In this document: one piece after another, positions 46,346 to 56,035 of the stretch
Layout of the letters: each line of letters starts with the position of its first letter
Position numbering within the stretch: the first letter of the stretch is position 1
Source of the DNA: Sarcophilus harrisii
Taxonomy: Eukaryota; Chordata; Mammalia; Dasyuromorphia; Dasyuridae
DNA: 64,000 bases
Direction: 5' to 3'
Assembly (NCBI RefSeq): GCF_902635505.1
Contig: NC_045428.1
Coordinates: 434,845,106 to 434,909,105, forward strand
The notes under the pieces: generated by a model
The model's input: the letters and a program-made list of their open reading frames with translations, nothing else
The model's database searches: none
Told to the model about the DNA's origin: nothing
Position numbers and translations under genes: made by a program

Positions 46346-46505
46346 AAATATGCGTAATAGGGAAAAGATACATGTAGTTAAATATCAGAGAGGAAAATAC
46401 ATATTTTGGGTTTAAAATTGTAAGTTAAGGCTTAAAATCAATAAGAGAAATAAACATATTTTTAAATCATTAGAGATTTTCTCATTTGATTATTTTTTCT
46501 TTCAG

Positions 46506-46682
46506 ATCTGTGAAAAAAAGATGAATTTGGCTGAGATTTGTGACAATGCGAAGAAAGGGAGAGAATATGCGCTTCTTGGAAATTATGATTCTTCAATGGT
46601 ATATTATCAGGGGGTAATACAGCAGATTCAGAGACATTGTCAGTCAGTCAGAGACCCAGCTGTCAAAGGCAAATGGCAACAG
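46506..46682 (+). CDS. KATNAL1: KATNAL1 first coding exon (katanin p60 A-like 1)
   Basis: The exon follows a polypyrimidine tract and TTTCAG acceptor (46,500-46,505) and ends with CAACAG|GTATGA. The ATG is at 46,521, after 15 bases of 5' UTR. It encodes 54 residues (MNLAEICDNAKKGREYALLG..., ...RDPAVKGKWQQ) and ends in phase 0. The start MNLAEICDNAKKGREY separates it from the paralogue KATNA1, which from memory begins MSLLMISENVKLAREY. KATNAL1 is a microtubule-severing AAA ATPase. This part forms the N-terminal three-helix MIT-like domain that binds microtubules and the p80 partner. From memory, only two residues differ from human (I33 and V48). The reading frame is intact. Confidence 0.97.
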
Positions 46683-46795
46683 GTATGATAATGTAATATT
46701 TTTATTCTCACAGTAGCCTTTTCTACACTATAGACTTTAATTTGAAATTTTAAATGATGCACAAATGTGAAATGTTGAAATTTATTTTTTTTTTG

Positions 46796-47048
46796 CTAGA
46801 TGGTTTTGACTAGCAATGATTATTAGTGGAAGGAGTCAGCATGATAGAATAAGTAGTGGGCCTGATAAAGAGTCTAGGGAAAAAGAGTTATTGTAATTGT
46901 AGCCTAAGTCAGAATTATGATAGAACAAGGTTAGACTTCAAATGCTAATGATAAAGCTGTGTGTAGTGGTATTAATTCATATTCAGGCTTTTTTGGAGCA
47001 CCATGTTAGGGGAATAAGCATGAAGGTTGATATAAGAATTTTTAGCAT
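46796..47048 (-). pseudogene. ND4 5' fragment (NUMT)
   Basis: Starts at the complement of 47,048 with MLKILMSTFMLIPLTWCSKK. Continuing text includes 'SGPLLILSCWLLPLMIIASQ' when TGA is read as Trp. Under the nuclear code it is stopped early. NADH dehydrogenase subunit 4, about the first 84 codons only. Confidence 0.9.
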
Positions 47049-47338
47049 TGTAGTAGATTTAAATTTTGGATGTAGTCATTACCATGGGTTGTTGAGATCT
47101 TTACTAATAGTGCGAGACCGACTCCTGCTTCACAAGCCGAGAAGACTAGTAGAATTAAAGGGGTCATAGATATTGAGAATACATGGAAGTGGGTAATTAG
47201 AAGTGTTATAAGGATGAACAGGAACAATATTATTCCTTCCAGACATAGAAGGGTGGATATTAGGTGTGATCGGTAGATTAAAACCCCTGTGAGGGCTAAT
47301 AGAAAGGCTACAATTAGGTTTAGGTTAATAGAGAGCAT
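47042..47338 (-). pseudogene. ND4L copy (NUMT), full length and still open
   Basis: Ninety-eight codons plus stop, the normal mammalian ND4L length, from [12 protein letters not shown] to [11 protein letters not shown]. Ile in the nuclear reading at several places marks ATA codons that encode Met in mitochondria. It is open by chance and by recent origin. A nuclear protein would need a promoter and import signal, neither of which is visible, and it lies antisense to KATNAL1. Confidence 0.92.
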
Positions 47339-47339
47339 A

Positions 47340-47405
47340 AGGTATTCATGGGGTAGAACCATGATTTATTGAGTTGAAATCAATTATCTTAGTTAGATTA
47401 AAAAC
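47340..47405 (-). pseudogene. mt tRNA-Arg copy (NUMT)
   Basis: A tRNA-sized block between ND3 and ND4L. The anticodon loop on the minus strand reads TTGATTTCAACTCAA, giving TCA where mitochondrial tRNA-Arg normally has TCG. The change fits a CpG-type transition in nuclear DNA. Not expected to function. Confidence 0.75.
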
Positions 47406-47750
47406 CTATTCGGTTCATTCAAGGCCTTTTTTGAAACCATTCATATGCGAGACCTCCTGTGAGCAGGATGATGATGGTAAGATAAGTATGGTGCTGGTAG
47501 TAGATAGTTGGATGGCTTAGGGTAGGGGTAGGAGAAGGGCGATCTCTAGGTCAAATAATAGGAATGTGATAGCAACTAGGAAAAATTTTATTGAGAAAGG
47601 AAGATGGGCTGAGCCTAGAGGATCAAATCCACATTCATAAGGACTGGATTTTTCTAGGTATAAATATAGTTGTGGTAGTCAGAAAGCAATAAGGACTACG
47701 ATGGTTGCCAGAGCAGAGTTGATTAGGAGGGTTAATATTAGGGTAATTAT
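47406..47750 (-). pseudogene. ND3 copy (NUMT), frameshifted
   Basis: Starts with ATA at the complement of 47,748-47,750 and reads MITLMLTLLINSALATIVVL, then '[20 protein letters not shown]', '[20 protein letters not shown]'. A one-base insertion in the A run near 47,430 shifts the last few codons before EWTE. Confidence 0.88.
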
Positions 47751-47751
47751 T

Positions 47752-47818
47752 TTTCTCTGGTTTTACCCAGAACTTAATGATTGGAAATCAGTAGTACTAA
47801 TTATACTAGAAAAATAGG
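47752..47818 (-). pseudogene. mt tRNA-Gly copy (NUMT)
   Basis: The minus strand carries a tRNA-Gly with the anticodon stem-loop TGATTTCCAATCA (anticodon TCC) between COX3 and ND3. The acceptor and T arms show small differences from a paired cloverleaf. Confidence 0.8.
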
Positions 47819-47997
47819 AGCCTCATCATAGATGGAAACATATAGAAATAGTCATACGACATCTACAAAGTGTCAATATCAGGCTGCAGCTTCAAATCCG
47901 AAGTGGTGTGTAGATGTGAAATGGTAGAAGAGTTGTCGAAGGAGGCAAACAATTAAGAACAAGGAGCCAATAATTACGTGTAATTGTCCCTTGAATT
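47819..47997 (-). pseudogene. COX3 3' fragment (NUMT)
   Basis: The minus strand reads [20 protein letters not shown], then '[20 protein letters not shown]' and 'VVWLFLYVS' with TGA as Trp. This is the C-terminus of cytochrome oxidase subunit III, about 58 codons, with a small indel at the left edge of the coding text and another near the stop. Confidence 0.9.
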
Positions 47998-48525
47998 TTT
48001 TAACATGAAAATTATTGATACTTAGTTGATATTTCATGAGACATATTTGAAATATTTTTAGTTCTAATAGAATTCACTTTCTTCTCATTTCTTTTTAATT
48101 ATGTGTGACTATATATTTTGGAAGCATATACTGTTAAAATTATTTTCATCTGCAGCATCAGAATTGAGTATTGTATTATCTAGGTGATTGTCATACATGG
48201 ATCTAATTAGGAGGCATTAGTTAATTTTTTTGTGCTTTTAAAAGGAAAGATAAGACTTTTAGTTCATTGACTTTAAAAATGATTTATTTTCATTTTTGAT
48301 CTTTTAATGTATAACAATAGTTTGCCTTTTCCTTCCCCTTCCCCCAAGTGATAACTTTGACAAAAAATTCATATCATAGCTACAACATATACAATTACAA
48401 TGCAATTTTTATGATACTTTCCCCTTGAGTAATTTTTCTTGTCTTGTGAAAGACTTCATACAAATACAGTAAATGAGACAGTAATTTAATAAAGAAATTG
48501 CGATTTGTTTTTGTCTATTGATTGT
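47998..48525. other. Intron 2 sequence, AT-rich
   Basis: No recognised repeat or gene. Confidence 0.35.
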
Positions 48526-48897
48526 ACAATAGTACAAAATAAATCAAAATTTAGTCTTTAATTTTAATACTAATCCTTACCATTTAAAACCTTTTAAAGT
48601 TAAAAGAACAAAGTCAAGAATTTTAAAACATTTTTTATTAAAAGTAATATGACAATAGTACAAATTAATCAAAATTTGATCTCTCATTTTTCTACTAATC
48701 CTTACCATTTAAAACCTTTTGAAGTTAAAAGAACAAAGTCAAGGATTTTAAAACATTTTCCATTAAAATAATATGATAATAGTACAAATTAATCAAAATT
48801 TTGTCTTAAATTTTTCCACTAATCCTTACCATTTAAATATTTTTTAAAGTTAAAAGAATAATGTCAAGAATTTTAAAACATTTTCTATTAAAAATAA
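48526..48897 (+). repeat. Three tandem copies of a ~125-bp unit
   Basis: Units begin at 48,526, 48,652 and 48,776 with AYAATAGTACAAA. Each runs through 'actaatccttaccatttaaa', 'agttaaaagaa' and 'aaaacattttntattaaaa'. Periods are 126 and 124 bp, with roughly 10% differences between units. AT-rich, no open frame. A minisatellite-like local triplication. Confidence 0.92.
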
Positions 48898-49082
48898 ACA
48901 TGAGTTCCCAACTTTTATTCTGATTTTTCCATTTGGCAGAAAGGGATCCATAACTCATTGGCCCAAATTATTTTGGTTGCAGTAGCTTTAGTTTGATTAA
49001 ATTTTTGTTGTTAGTTATAGTTTGAATACTTTATTGTGTAATAGTGATTGTATGGCAAAATGGTCTTTCTATTTTTTTTGAA

Positions 49083-49466
49083 GGAGTAGTTGTCTTTCAG
49101 TAATGTCTGACTCTTCGTGCCTCCACTTGATGTTTTCTTGGCAAAGAGGAAACTGAGGCAACAGAATTAAATGACTTACCCAGGTCATATAACTAGTAAG
49201 TGTCTGAGGTCAGATTTGAACTCAGGAAGAGTTTTCCTGACTCTAGGCCTGACACTCTATCCACTGAGCTCCTAGCTTGTTGGGAAAACCTAAGTTTGTA
49301 TTCACTCCCAGACACTTACTAGTTGTTTGGACAAGACACTTAACTCTCTTTATTTCAATTTCCTCATTTATAAAATGAACTGGAGAAGGACATGGCAAAC
49401 CACTTCCCTACCAAGAAAATCCCAAGAATCACACATGATTGAAATGACTGAACAACTATTACTACT
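49083..49466. repeat. Two adjacent SINEs in opposite orientation
   Basis: 49,083-49,280 is antisense (gtaatgtctgactcttcgtg, gaggtcagatttgaactcag). 49,285-49,466 is sense (cagacacttactagttgttt, ggacatggcaaaccacttcc, gaaaatcccaagaatcac, gaaatgactgaacaacta). They can fold into a hairpin with a short loop. Confidence 0.8.
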
Positions 49467-49639
49467 CTTGCATTTTACCCTTGTTCTGTTGCCAGTTATC
49501 CCTTGCAAAACTTCAGGCTTAGATTATTCTTTCTCTTTGGGCATTGTTTGCTCCTACCCACATGTTGGTGAGCAGAACTGGAGCAAGCCACACAACTATC
49601 CTGACTGTATATTATAAATTTGTATACTCTAATTTTAAC

Positions 49640-50195
49640 AGAATTAACTGCAGCATGACAATCCTTTGTTCTCTCTATTGATTCCTATCTCATTCTCCAC
49701 AGAAATTGTTTCAGTCCTTTGTCTTCAAGCCACCCTAACCTTCCATACCTGTATCACCTTAGCTGAATACTTTACTTTTTTATTGTATTGAAAAAAACTG
49801 AAGCCTTTCTTCTTTCCCTGTCTCTGACAATAAGGTAGCCCTTCTAGCCAAGGTCAGTCCCTCTGCTTGTGTCCTTTTCTTTTCTTTTGCACATTTTCTT
49901 TTGTCTTTTCTATCCAGTTGAAATCTGTCATTCCCTTATTCCTTTAACCTCATAAACCAAATCAAACCAAAAACCTTCGCCAGATCTGACCATTATCTTC
50001 AGTTATACTTCTATATGTAGTTTTTCAGTAAAACTCTTAGAATTAGCTACTTATGCAAATTATGTTTTCTTCCTCCCCTTCCACTCATTTCTTATTCTTG
50101 TTGAAGTTTATCTTCTTGCCTCAGAACTCAAGTGAACGATTACTTTACAAATTACTGGCAACAATTTCTCAATTGTCAAATCTTAGTCTTTTCTG
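49640..50195 (+). repeat. L2 LINE fragment, sense
   Basis: Pyrimidine-rich L2 text from the region before the RT domain (agaaattgtttcagtccttt; gaaaaaaactgaagcctttc). Diverged, and the limits are approximate. Confidence 0.5.
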
Positions 50196-50199
50196 GGAC

Positions 50200-50428
50200 A
50201 GCTAGGTAGCCTACTAATTAGAGTGCCTGGGCTAGAGTCAAAAACTCATCTTCCTGAAATCAAATCTAGCCTCAAACACTTAATAACTATATGACTCTGG
50301 GCAAGTCACTTAAATTTATTTGCCTCAGTTTCCTCATCTGTAAAATGATCTGGAGAAAAACATCTTTGCCAAGAAAACCCCAGATGAGGTTATGAAGAAT
50401 TCAGACATGACTGAAATGACTAAACAGT
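50200..50428 (+). repeat. tRNA-headed marsupial SINE
   Basis: 'gacagctaggtagcctacta', 'gactctgggcaagtcactta', 'gcctcagtttcctcatctg', 'gccaagaaaaccccagatga', 'cagacatgactgaaatgac'. Confidence 0.88.
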
Positions 50429-50679
50429 AGTCTTTCTTTAATTCTAATCTTTTTTGATATAGTGCTGTATTTCAGGTTAGACGATCTGAATACTGGTTCT
50501 CATTCTATCACTTAATAGCTTTTTTAAAAACTTAATAATACTTTGTTAATTTTTTAATGTAATTTTCACTTGCCCAGTCACTGAATTCTCATAGAGAACT
50601 CTCTTCATTGTAACCAGAGATATGCTGGCAAATGTTTAGCAATCAGCTCTCCAGGAAAAAAAAAAAGTGCTTATGACAT

Positions 50680-51345
50680 ATTTTTTAAGTTTATGACACA
50701 TTAAAATTTTTTAATAATAGTTTTTTATTTTCAAAATATATGCAGACAGCTTTCAACATTTAATTCACCCTTGCAAAAACCTTGTGTTCCACATTTTTGT
50801 CCCTCCCTTCTCCCTTCTCTCTCAAACAGCAAGTAATCCAATATATGTTAAACATGTGCAATTCTTTTAAGCATATTTCTATATTTATCATCTAGCTGCA
50901 CAAGAAAAATCATATCAAAAAGAAAAAAAGTAAATGAACAACAAAAAAGGTGAAAATACTATGTTGTGATCCACATTCGGTTCTCTTAATCCTTTCTCTG
51001 GATAGAGATGACCGTTTCTTTCAAAAGTCTATTGGAATTGGCGTGAATCACCTTATTGTTGAAAAGAGTCATATCCATCAGAATTGATCATCGTATAATC
51101 TTGTTGTTGCCATGTACAATGATCTCCTGGTTCTGCTCATTTCACTTAGCATCAGTTCATGTAAGTCTTTTCAGGTCTCTCTGAAATCATCCTGTTGATC
51201 GTTTCTTTCAGAACAATAATATTCCATAACATTCTTATACCAGAACTTATTCAACCATTCTCCAAACAATGGGCATCCACTCAGTTTTCAGTTCCTTGCC
51301 ACTACAAAAGGGACTTTTACAAACATTTTTGCACACATTTTTAAG
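50680..51345 (-). repeat. L1 3'-end copy, antisense
   Basis: Antisense 3' UTR (ttcacccttgcaaaaacctt; aaaaggtgaaaatactatgt) and ORF2 end (ttctgctcatttcacttagc; caatgggcatccactcagtt). Close in sequence to the copy at 40.3 kb. Strongly 5'-truncated. Confidence 0.85.
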
Positions 51346-52050
51346 TTTATATCATTAACATTTTCTCCACACTCTTTAAGACTAGAACATTGATCTGACT
51401 CCAATAAAATAAAGTTTAACAGGAATAAAAGTAAAATCTACTTTGGTTGAAAAATTAACTGTACAAGGAGAACAGTATTCTCTGAACAATTCATCTGAAT
51501 GAAATCTGGGTCTTTCTTTTTGTTTGTTTTTAACTACAAACTCAATCTGATCCAACCCTATGGTTTTAGTTTTGCCTTCAGTTGTAGGGGATGTTGAGGG
51601 AGAACTAGCATCTCTGGTATAAAGCCCTGCTGAGCATTTTGGGTGCTGCTTGTACACTTTGGGGACCCCCTTCATCCCTCCCTCTCACCGAGGGCTCCAA
51701 GAAAGTGCAGCTTACACAGCAGCCTCGTCTTTGTCTTGGCGGACAGGCTCCACTGGACTCATTGTCTCCCCAAGTATCTGAAAATTCCCCCTGGCGGTCT
51801 GGGCAGCTGAGGCTGTGAAGGCGGCTGAAGCAGCACTGTGGAGCTCTAGAGCTTAGACCCTGACGATACCCAGATCGCCCACTGCACCCTGGCCATGGTT
51901 GGTGTCCTAATTTTTGTCTTCCCACTAGACATTGATGACTCTGAAAAAGAGTGAGTTTGGCGCCTTTGTTCAACTGGGCTTCACTTCAGTCCAATTCATC
52001 ACCTTGTGATGTCATTGTCCTCTTTGAAAATGAAAGGTGAACAGCAGCAG
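51346..52050 (-). repeat. Unclassified retroelement-like block, antisense
   Basis: From about 51,560 the sequence is GC-richer. Its complement starts near 52,045 with 'TCAAAGAGGACAATGACATC', a start also seen at the insert in the 44-kb L1, and it continues as 'GTCATCAATGTCTAGTGGGA'. I recall this text as an abundant marsupial repeat, but I cannot name it securely. The 122-codon minus frame inside has no recognised domain. Confidence 0.45.
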
Positions 52051-52299
52051 TTGCCTTTGATAGAGCTAAAATGATCTTAGGGTTCATTAAGAGAGGTTTA
52101 AGTTTAACACTGAGGAATGATGAGATGATTTTTTTAGTCCACATTTGTGATTTCATCAGTGTAAGGACCTCCCAGTGGAGAACTTCTTCCAGTACAGATG
52201 GTAAATGCCTAGGGACTTGAGTCGTTAAATGTTTTGGCCAGATTCATATAGGATTTGTCATTGGTGAGACTTGTCATCATTGACTAACTCCTGAGTGGC

Positions 52300-52760
52300 T
52301 TATGTGAATAAGGGCATGCTCCCATTTTACTCTGCTCTGCTGCCAAAACACATGTGGAGAATTTGGTTCCATCAGCAGTACACTGATAAACTGAAGACTA
52401 TCCAGAGGATGACAGCTGGGATGGTGAAGGATCATGAGAGTCCTTAGGGGGAACATGGGAGCTATCTTCAAATATTAGAAGAACTGTCATATAGAAGGAA
52501 GATTATATTTGCTCTGCTCCAGATTGAAAAAAAAAAGAAATGGTGTATGGGAGTTCTAAAGACACATTTTATCTTGTTGTGAGAAAACTTTCTAATAGTA
52601 AGAGCTCTACAGAAGTGCATTTGTCTGCCTTAGGAATCATTAGTTCCACAGTCTTGAGATCTCCAAGTAAAGGTTTGGGTAGCCAACTTATCCGGTAAAG
52701 GACATCCAAGATGTCTCTTGAAGTTTCTTCCACCTTTGAGATTATATAATATTTCTAGGT
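52300..52760 (+). repeat. CR1/L3 LINE 3' fragment, sense
   Basis: 'ggttccatcagcagtacact', 'gactatccagaggatgacag', 'gggagctatcttcaaatatt', 'gatgtctcttgaagtttctt', ending with the CR1-type 'gagattatata'. Diverged. Confidence 0.7.
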
Positions 52761-53059
52761 CAAGGATGAAGAGAGATCATTCAGTAGGAATTAGTGGTCA
52801 GCAGGACTACTCAATGGAAATAAGAGGGGAAGGGATCAAAGGTATACATAGGTTTTGGCAAAAAGAAAAGTAGGGACAAAGAAGGGTAAAATGGGGATTG
52901 ATATAGATGGAATTTCATTGTAGAAGTGGGAGAAGAAGGATCTTGTGACAGATGGCCATTTTTGTTATTGAAGGAGGAGGGTGAGTGATTGGGGAAAGCT
53001 GCTTAAGGAGACCTGAGGAGACAGAAGGTTTGTGATGACTATGCAGGTCCTATCTCTTT

Positions 53060-53612
53060 TGCTTCTTCATTTAGTCCCCTTCTTTCCACAGACATTCTAG
53101 TTCAGGTTCTTATCGCTTTCCTGTACTATTGCAATAGACTTTCAAATGGTCTCCTCCTACCTAGACTTTCTCCTTTGTCATCTGCCCCTTCATATAATAG
53201 ATCCAACCTGTTCAGTTCCATGTTCAGGAATCCACAGCTTACTATTTCTTAAGATCAAGCACAGACTCACCCATGGTATTTAAAGCCCATCATAATCTCA
53301 CTCTTGAACTGTCTTCTTGGTTTCATTGTATGTAACTGTTCTTGACTCATTCTGGACCTCACCTTATTACTAGTAGAATTCTCAGCTTCTTTGAAAGGTC
53401 AGTTCAAAGTCTATCTCCTGCATTCTGTCTGACATCCAACTCCCTAAGTAAAAGCCTCTCTCTCCACTTATTTTCTCCTTATTTTGCATTTATTTTACAT
53501 TTACTACTTTGGGTTTGTGTTGGCCCCCATCTCCCTACTCTCAGTAGAATGAACTTTTCAAGAGGAAGGACTTGTTTATTTTTGTCTTTGTCTCCTCACC
53601 ACATAGCATAGT
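53060..53612 (+). repeat. L2 LINE 3' part, sense
   Basis: 'ctgtactattgcaatagact', 'gatcaagcacagactcaccc', 'ggtcagttcaaagtctatct' and the 3' end 'gaggaaggacttgtttattt', 'ctcaccacatagcatag'. Confidence 0.75.
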
Positions 53613-53617
53613 GATCA

Positions 53618-53785
53618 CAGATCTTGAGTCGGAAGTGACCTTAAGAACCATCTAGTCCAAACCCCCCATTGATGAGGAAACCAAAGTGAGAGAGCTGAAG
53701 TGATTTGCTGAAAGTCACGCAGTCAAGCCAGACCTTCTGCCTCCAGAGTCGCTGCTCTTTTCATTGCAGCTCAGTGCTATCACAC
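53618..53785 (-). repeat. Core-SINE with CR1/L3-like tail, antisense
   Basis: 'aagaaccatctagtccaaac', 'attgatgaggaaaccaaag', 'ccttctgcctccagagtcgc'. Same composite family as 2,881. Confidence 0.7.
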
Positions 53786-54517
53786 AGCGGGCGCTCACAC
53801 AAAGCTTGGGGAATAAGTGAGTTACTGGGTTAGAAGGAGGGAGAGAGAGAAGAATGGGAGATTGTGGAAAGAGAGATTCTAGATTTTGGATCTTGGAGTT
53901 GGAGCATTTGTGAAAGAGAGTTACAGCAAGGCTGTTGTCAGAGGTCTTGAGAATTAATACAAAAAAGAATAAAAGATCATAAGTGCTGAAGAGGCTGATG
54001 AATTGGAAGATGAGTTTCTATATTGAAGTCCCTAAGTTTGAGGGTAAGGGGCTAGAGTAGAGAAGAAGGCTGGGAGCTCTCGGCATTAATTTTTTTGAGA
54101 ACAAAAAGGATATTATCTTGGTGATGGTAAATAACTGCAACAAGATAATATAGAAAAAAAGAATGAGTTTCAGAGGAAGGGGGGAGAGTGCTGAGTGATG
54201 ATGGCAGATGGTGGATGTGAGAGGTGGCCATGAAGAAGGAGCTAGTGTGCGAGTTCCTCCTAATGACCCATTGTGTAAGGGTACATGAAAGATGGTCATT
54301 CCAGTCTGTAAGCAAAAAGATAAAAGTGTGAGAATAAAGATGAGGAGAACTTTATTAACAATAGAAGAGGAAAAATTTAATTTTTCATCTTATTTTGTAG
54401 ACATATTTATTTACCCAGTTTTATCTCTGCTGAAAGATTATTTTGGTTTCTATGCTATTATGTTTCCATTCCTGTGGAAACTAGCCTGTGCCTTCATTTA
54501 CAGATGATTTTTAGGTA
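53786..54517. other. Intron 2 sequence, no clear features
   Basis: A purine-rich patch at 53,835-53,880. Frames on the minus strand at 54,018-54,315 are low-complexity and overlap each other. Possibly an unrecognised repeat at 53,880-54,290. Confidence 0.35.
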
Positions 54518-54735
54518 GTACAATAGAGACTGTTGGAGTTAGAAGCCAGGAAGACTGGAGTTCCAAAATTGTCTCAGAGCCTGGTAAATCTCAGCCTCAA
54601 TTTCCTCATGCGTAAAATGGGGATAATAATAGCACCTACCTTCCAGAGTTGTTTTAAGGATTAAATGAAAAAAAACATGTGTAGAGTGTTTTGTAACCTT
54701 CAAATGCCATATAGCTAGCTAGCTATTATTCCTTT
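54518..54735 (+). repeat. THER/MIR-type SINE, sense
   Basis: 'gagttagaagccaggaagac', 'cctcatgcgtaaaatgggga', 'gtagagtgttttgtaacctt'. It ends in the (GCTA)n-like 'tagctagctagctatt'. Confidence 0.75.
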
Positions 54736-55107
54736 TTAATAGTATCAGTTGTACTAAAAATCCATAAATAGTATGTCTTGCAAATTATTTTTGAAGAGCC
54801 TGGAGGCTCAAAAAAAAAAATCGTAGTGAGAAAGACCTAGAGTTAAAATCATTCCTCTTGATGCCTACTAGCTGCCTATTCTCTAAATTTAAATTCTCTA
54901 ATTTTAAATTCTCTAGTTTTAAATTCTCTAATTTAAAACGAGCCAATCTTGTTGAGCTTTAGGTAACAACTTTTTTTTAAGTTACCTTCTAAATTAGGGA
55001 AAAGTTGGGAAATTACAACTTGATATGTTGGTTGTCTGACAAAAATGTTTTCAAGTTTCTGAATATATCAGCAATGATTTATTTAATGCAAATAAATTAT
55101 TTCCCTT

Positions 55108-55320
55108 CAGTCATTTTGCTCTTGTCTGACCCTTTTTAACCCCATTTGGGTTTTTTCTGGCAAAGGTTTGTCATCTCATTTTATAGATGAGGAAACTGAG
55201 CCAAATAGGGTTAAGTGACTTTCCCCAGTCATACAGCTATTAGGTGTCTTGAGGCTGGATTTACACTCAAATTCTCCAGACTGAAGGATTGATACCAATT
55301 GTGCCGCCTAGCTGTCCTCT
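55108..55320 (-). repeat. tRNA-headed SINE, antisense
   Basis: 'taaccccatttgggtttttt', 'gatgaggaaactgagccaaa', 'gtcatacagctattaggtgt', 'gtgccgcctagctgtcc'. Nearly full length. Confidence 0.85.
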
Positions 55321-55339
55321 TTCCCTCCTACCCTTATCT

Positions 55340-55800
55340 CATTGTGGGGAGGAAAAAAAGAAAAAAATTTCTTATAACATGTGCAGAGACAAGCAAAACA
55401 AATTCCCTCATTGATGACTAGTTTATATCTTATTCTGTACCTCTGAGTCCCATTTCATCTCTGTCAGGAAGTGGGTAAAATGTTTTATCAGTTTTCTGAA
55501 ATCATAGAGGGTCATTTCATTGATCTAATTTCTTATAGCTTCCTCCATTGATCTAATTTCTTATTACTTTGAAAGCTATTTGTAAACTATTTTCCTGGTT
55601 TTGCCCTTTTCATTCTTCATAATTAACAAATCTTCAAAATTGTTTTTCTAATATTGATATTATAATATAAATAATTTTTCTTGTTCTCTTTACTTAAGTC
55701 TGTCAGACAGTTGCTATGTCTCTCATAAATCACCTATTTCTTCATTTCTTACACAAAACAGTACTCTATTACATTTGGTTAATCTGTGTAAAAAAATTCG
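55340..55800 (-). repeat. L1 3'-end fragment, antisense
   Basis: 'aagcaaaacaaattccctca', 'ctgaaatcatagagggtcat', 'ttctttacttaagtctgtca'-like text, then 'cacaaaacagtactctatta'. The same subfamily as 11,590. It ends close to the exon at 55,875. Confidence 0.6.
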
Positions 55801-55874
55801 AATAGAACTATGCTTTTTAGAAGTTTGGTAAATATGAATTAAGTCTTGTAAATAAATGTTGATTTTTTTTAAAG

Positions 55875-56035
55875 GTTCGACAGGAATTGCTAGAAGAATA
55901 TGAACAAGTTAAGAGTATTGTCAATACCTTAGAAAGTTTTAAGATAGACAAGCCCCCAGATTTTCCTGTATCATACCAAGATGAACCACTCCGAGATCCT
56001 GCGGTTTGGCCTCCTCCTGTTCCAGCAGAACACAG
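55875..56035 (+). CDS. KATNAL1: KATNAL1 second coding exon
   Basis: Acceptor TTTTTTTTAAAG at 55,863-55,874, donor CACAG|GTAGC at 56,035/56,036. It continues in phase 0 from the previous exon and ends after two bases of an Arg codon. It encodes VRQELLEEYEQVKSIVNTLE, SFKIDKPPDFPVSYQDEPLR and DPAVWPPPVPAEH(R). The first half closes the MIT-like helical domain (residues to about 75). The second half begins the Pro-rich linker that leads to the AAA ATPase domain, which lies beyond the window. From memory it matches human KATNAL1 except at about three positions (N, Y and L in SIVNTL, SYQD, EPLR). Confidence 0.97.

Larger units (their letters stand above)
46796..47997 (-). other. NUMT: nuclear copy of mtDNA, COX3 to ND4
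   Basis: On the minus strand the order is COX3 3' end, tRNA-Gly, ND3, tRNA-Arg, ND4L, ND4 5' part, the exact vertebrate mitochondrial order. Reading uses the mitochondrial code (TGA = Trp in ND4 and COX3, ATA = Met in ND4L). The 7-base ND4L/ND4 overlap ATGCTAA is kept. The first base on the left is about 113 bp after the KATNAL1 exon donor. It is a fossil of organelle DNA: ND3 has a one-base insertion near its end and COX3 a small indel, so it is not a functional gene set. The edges are where mitochondrial similarity stops by eye. Confidence 0.95.
46683..55874 (+). other. KATNAL1: KATNAL1 intron 2
   Basis: A 9.2-kb phase-0 intron with GTATGA donor and TTTTAAAG acceptor. It contains a NUMT, a 125-bp tandem repeat, SINEs, L2, CR1/L3 and L1 remains, each listed separately. 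No additional exon is visible in it. Confidence 0.85.

Noticed and set aside
47042-47362. A nuclear gene for a small membrane protein on the minus strand
   Set aside because: It is the ND4L copy of the NUMT, in full mitochondrial gene order with tRNAs on one side and ND4 on the other.
51605-51973. 122-codon Cys/Gly-rich frame on the minus strand
   Set aside because: It lies inside a repeat-like block, has no recognised domain, and has no start or splice context.
46521-56035. KATNA1 instead of KATNAL1
   Set aside because: The N-terminus MNLAEICDNAKKGREY and the stretch DKPPDFPVS match KATNAL1 as I know it. KATNA1 starts differently (MSLLMISENVKLAREY).
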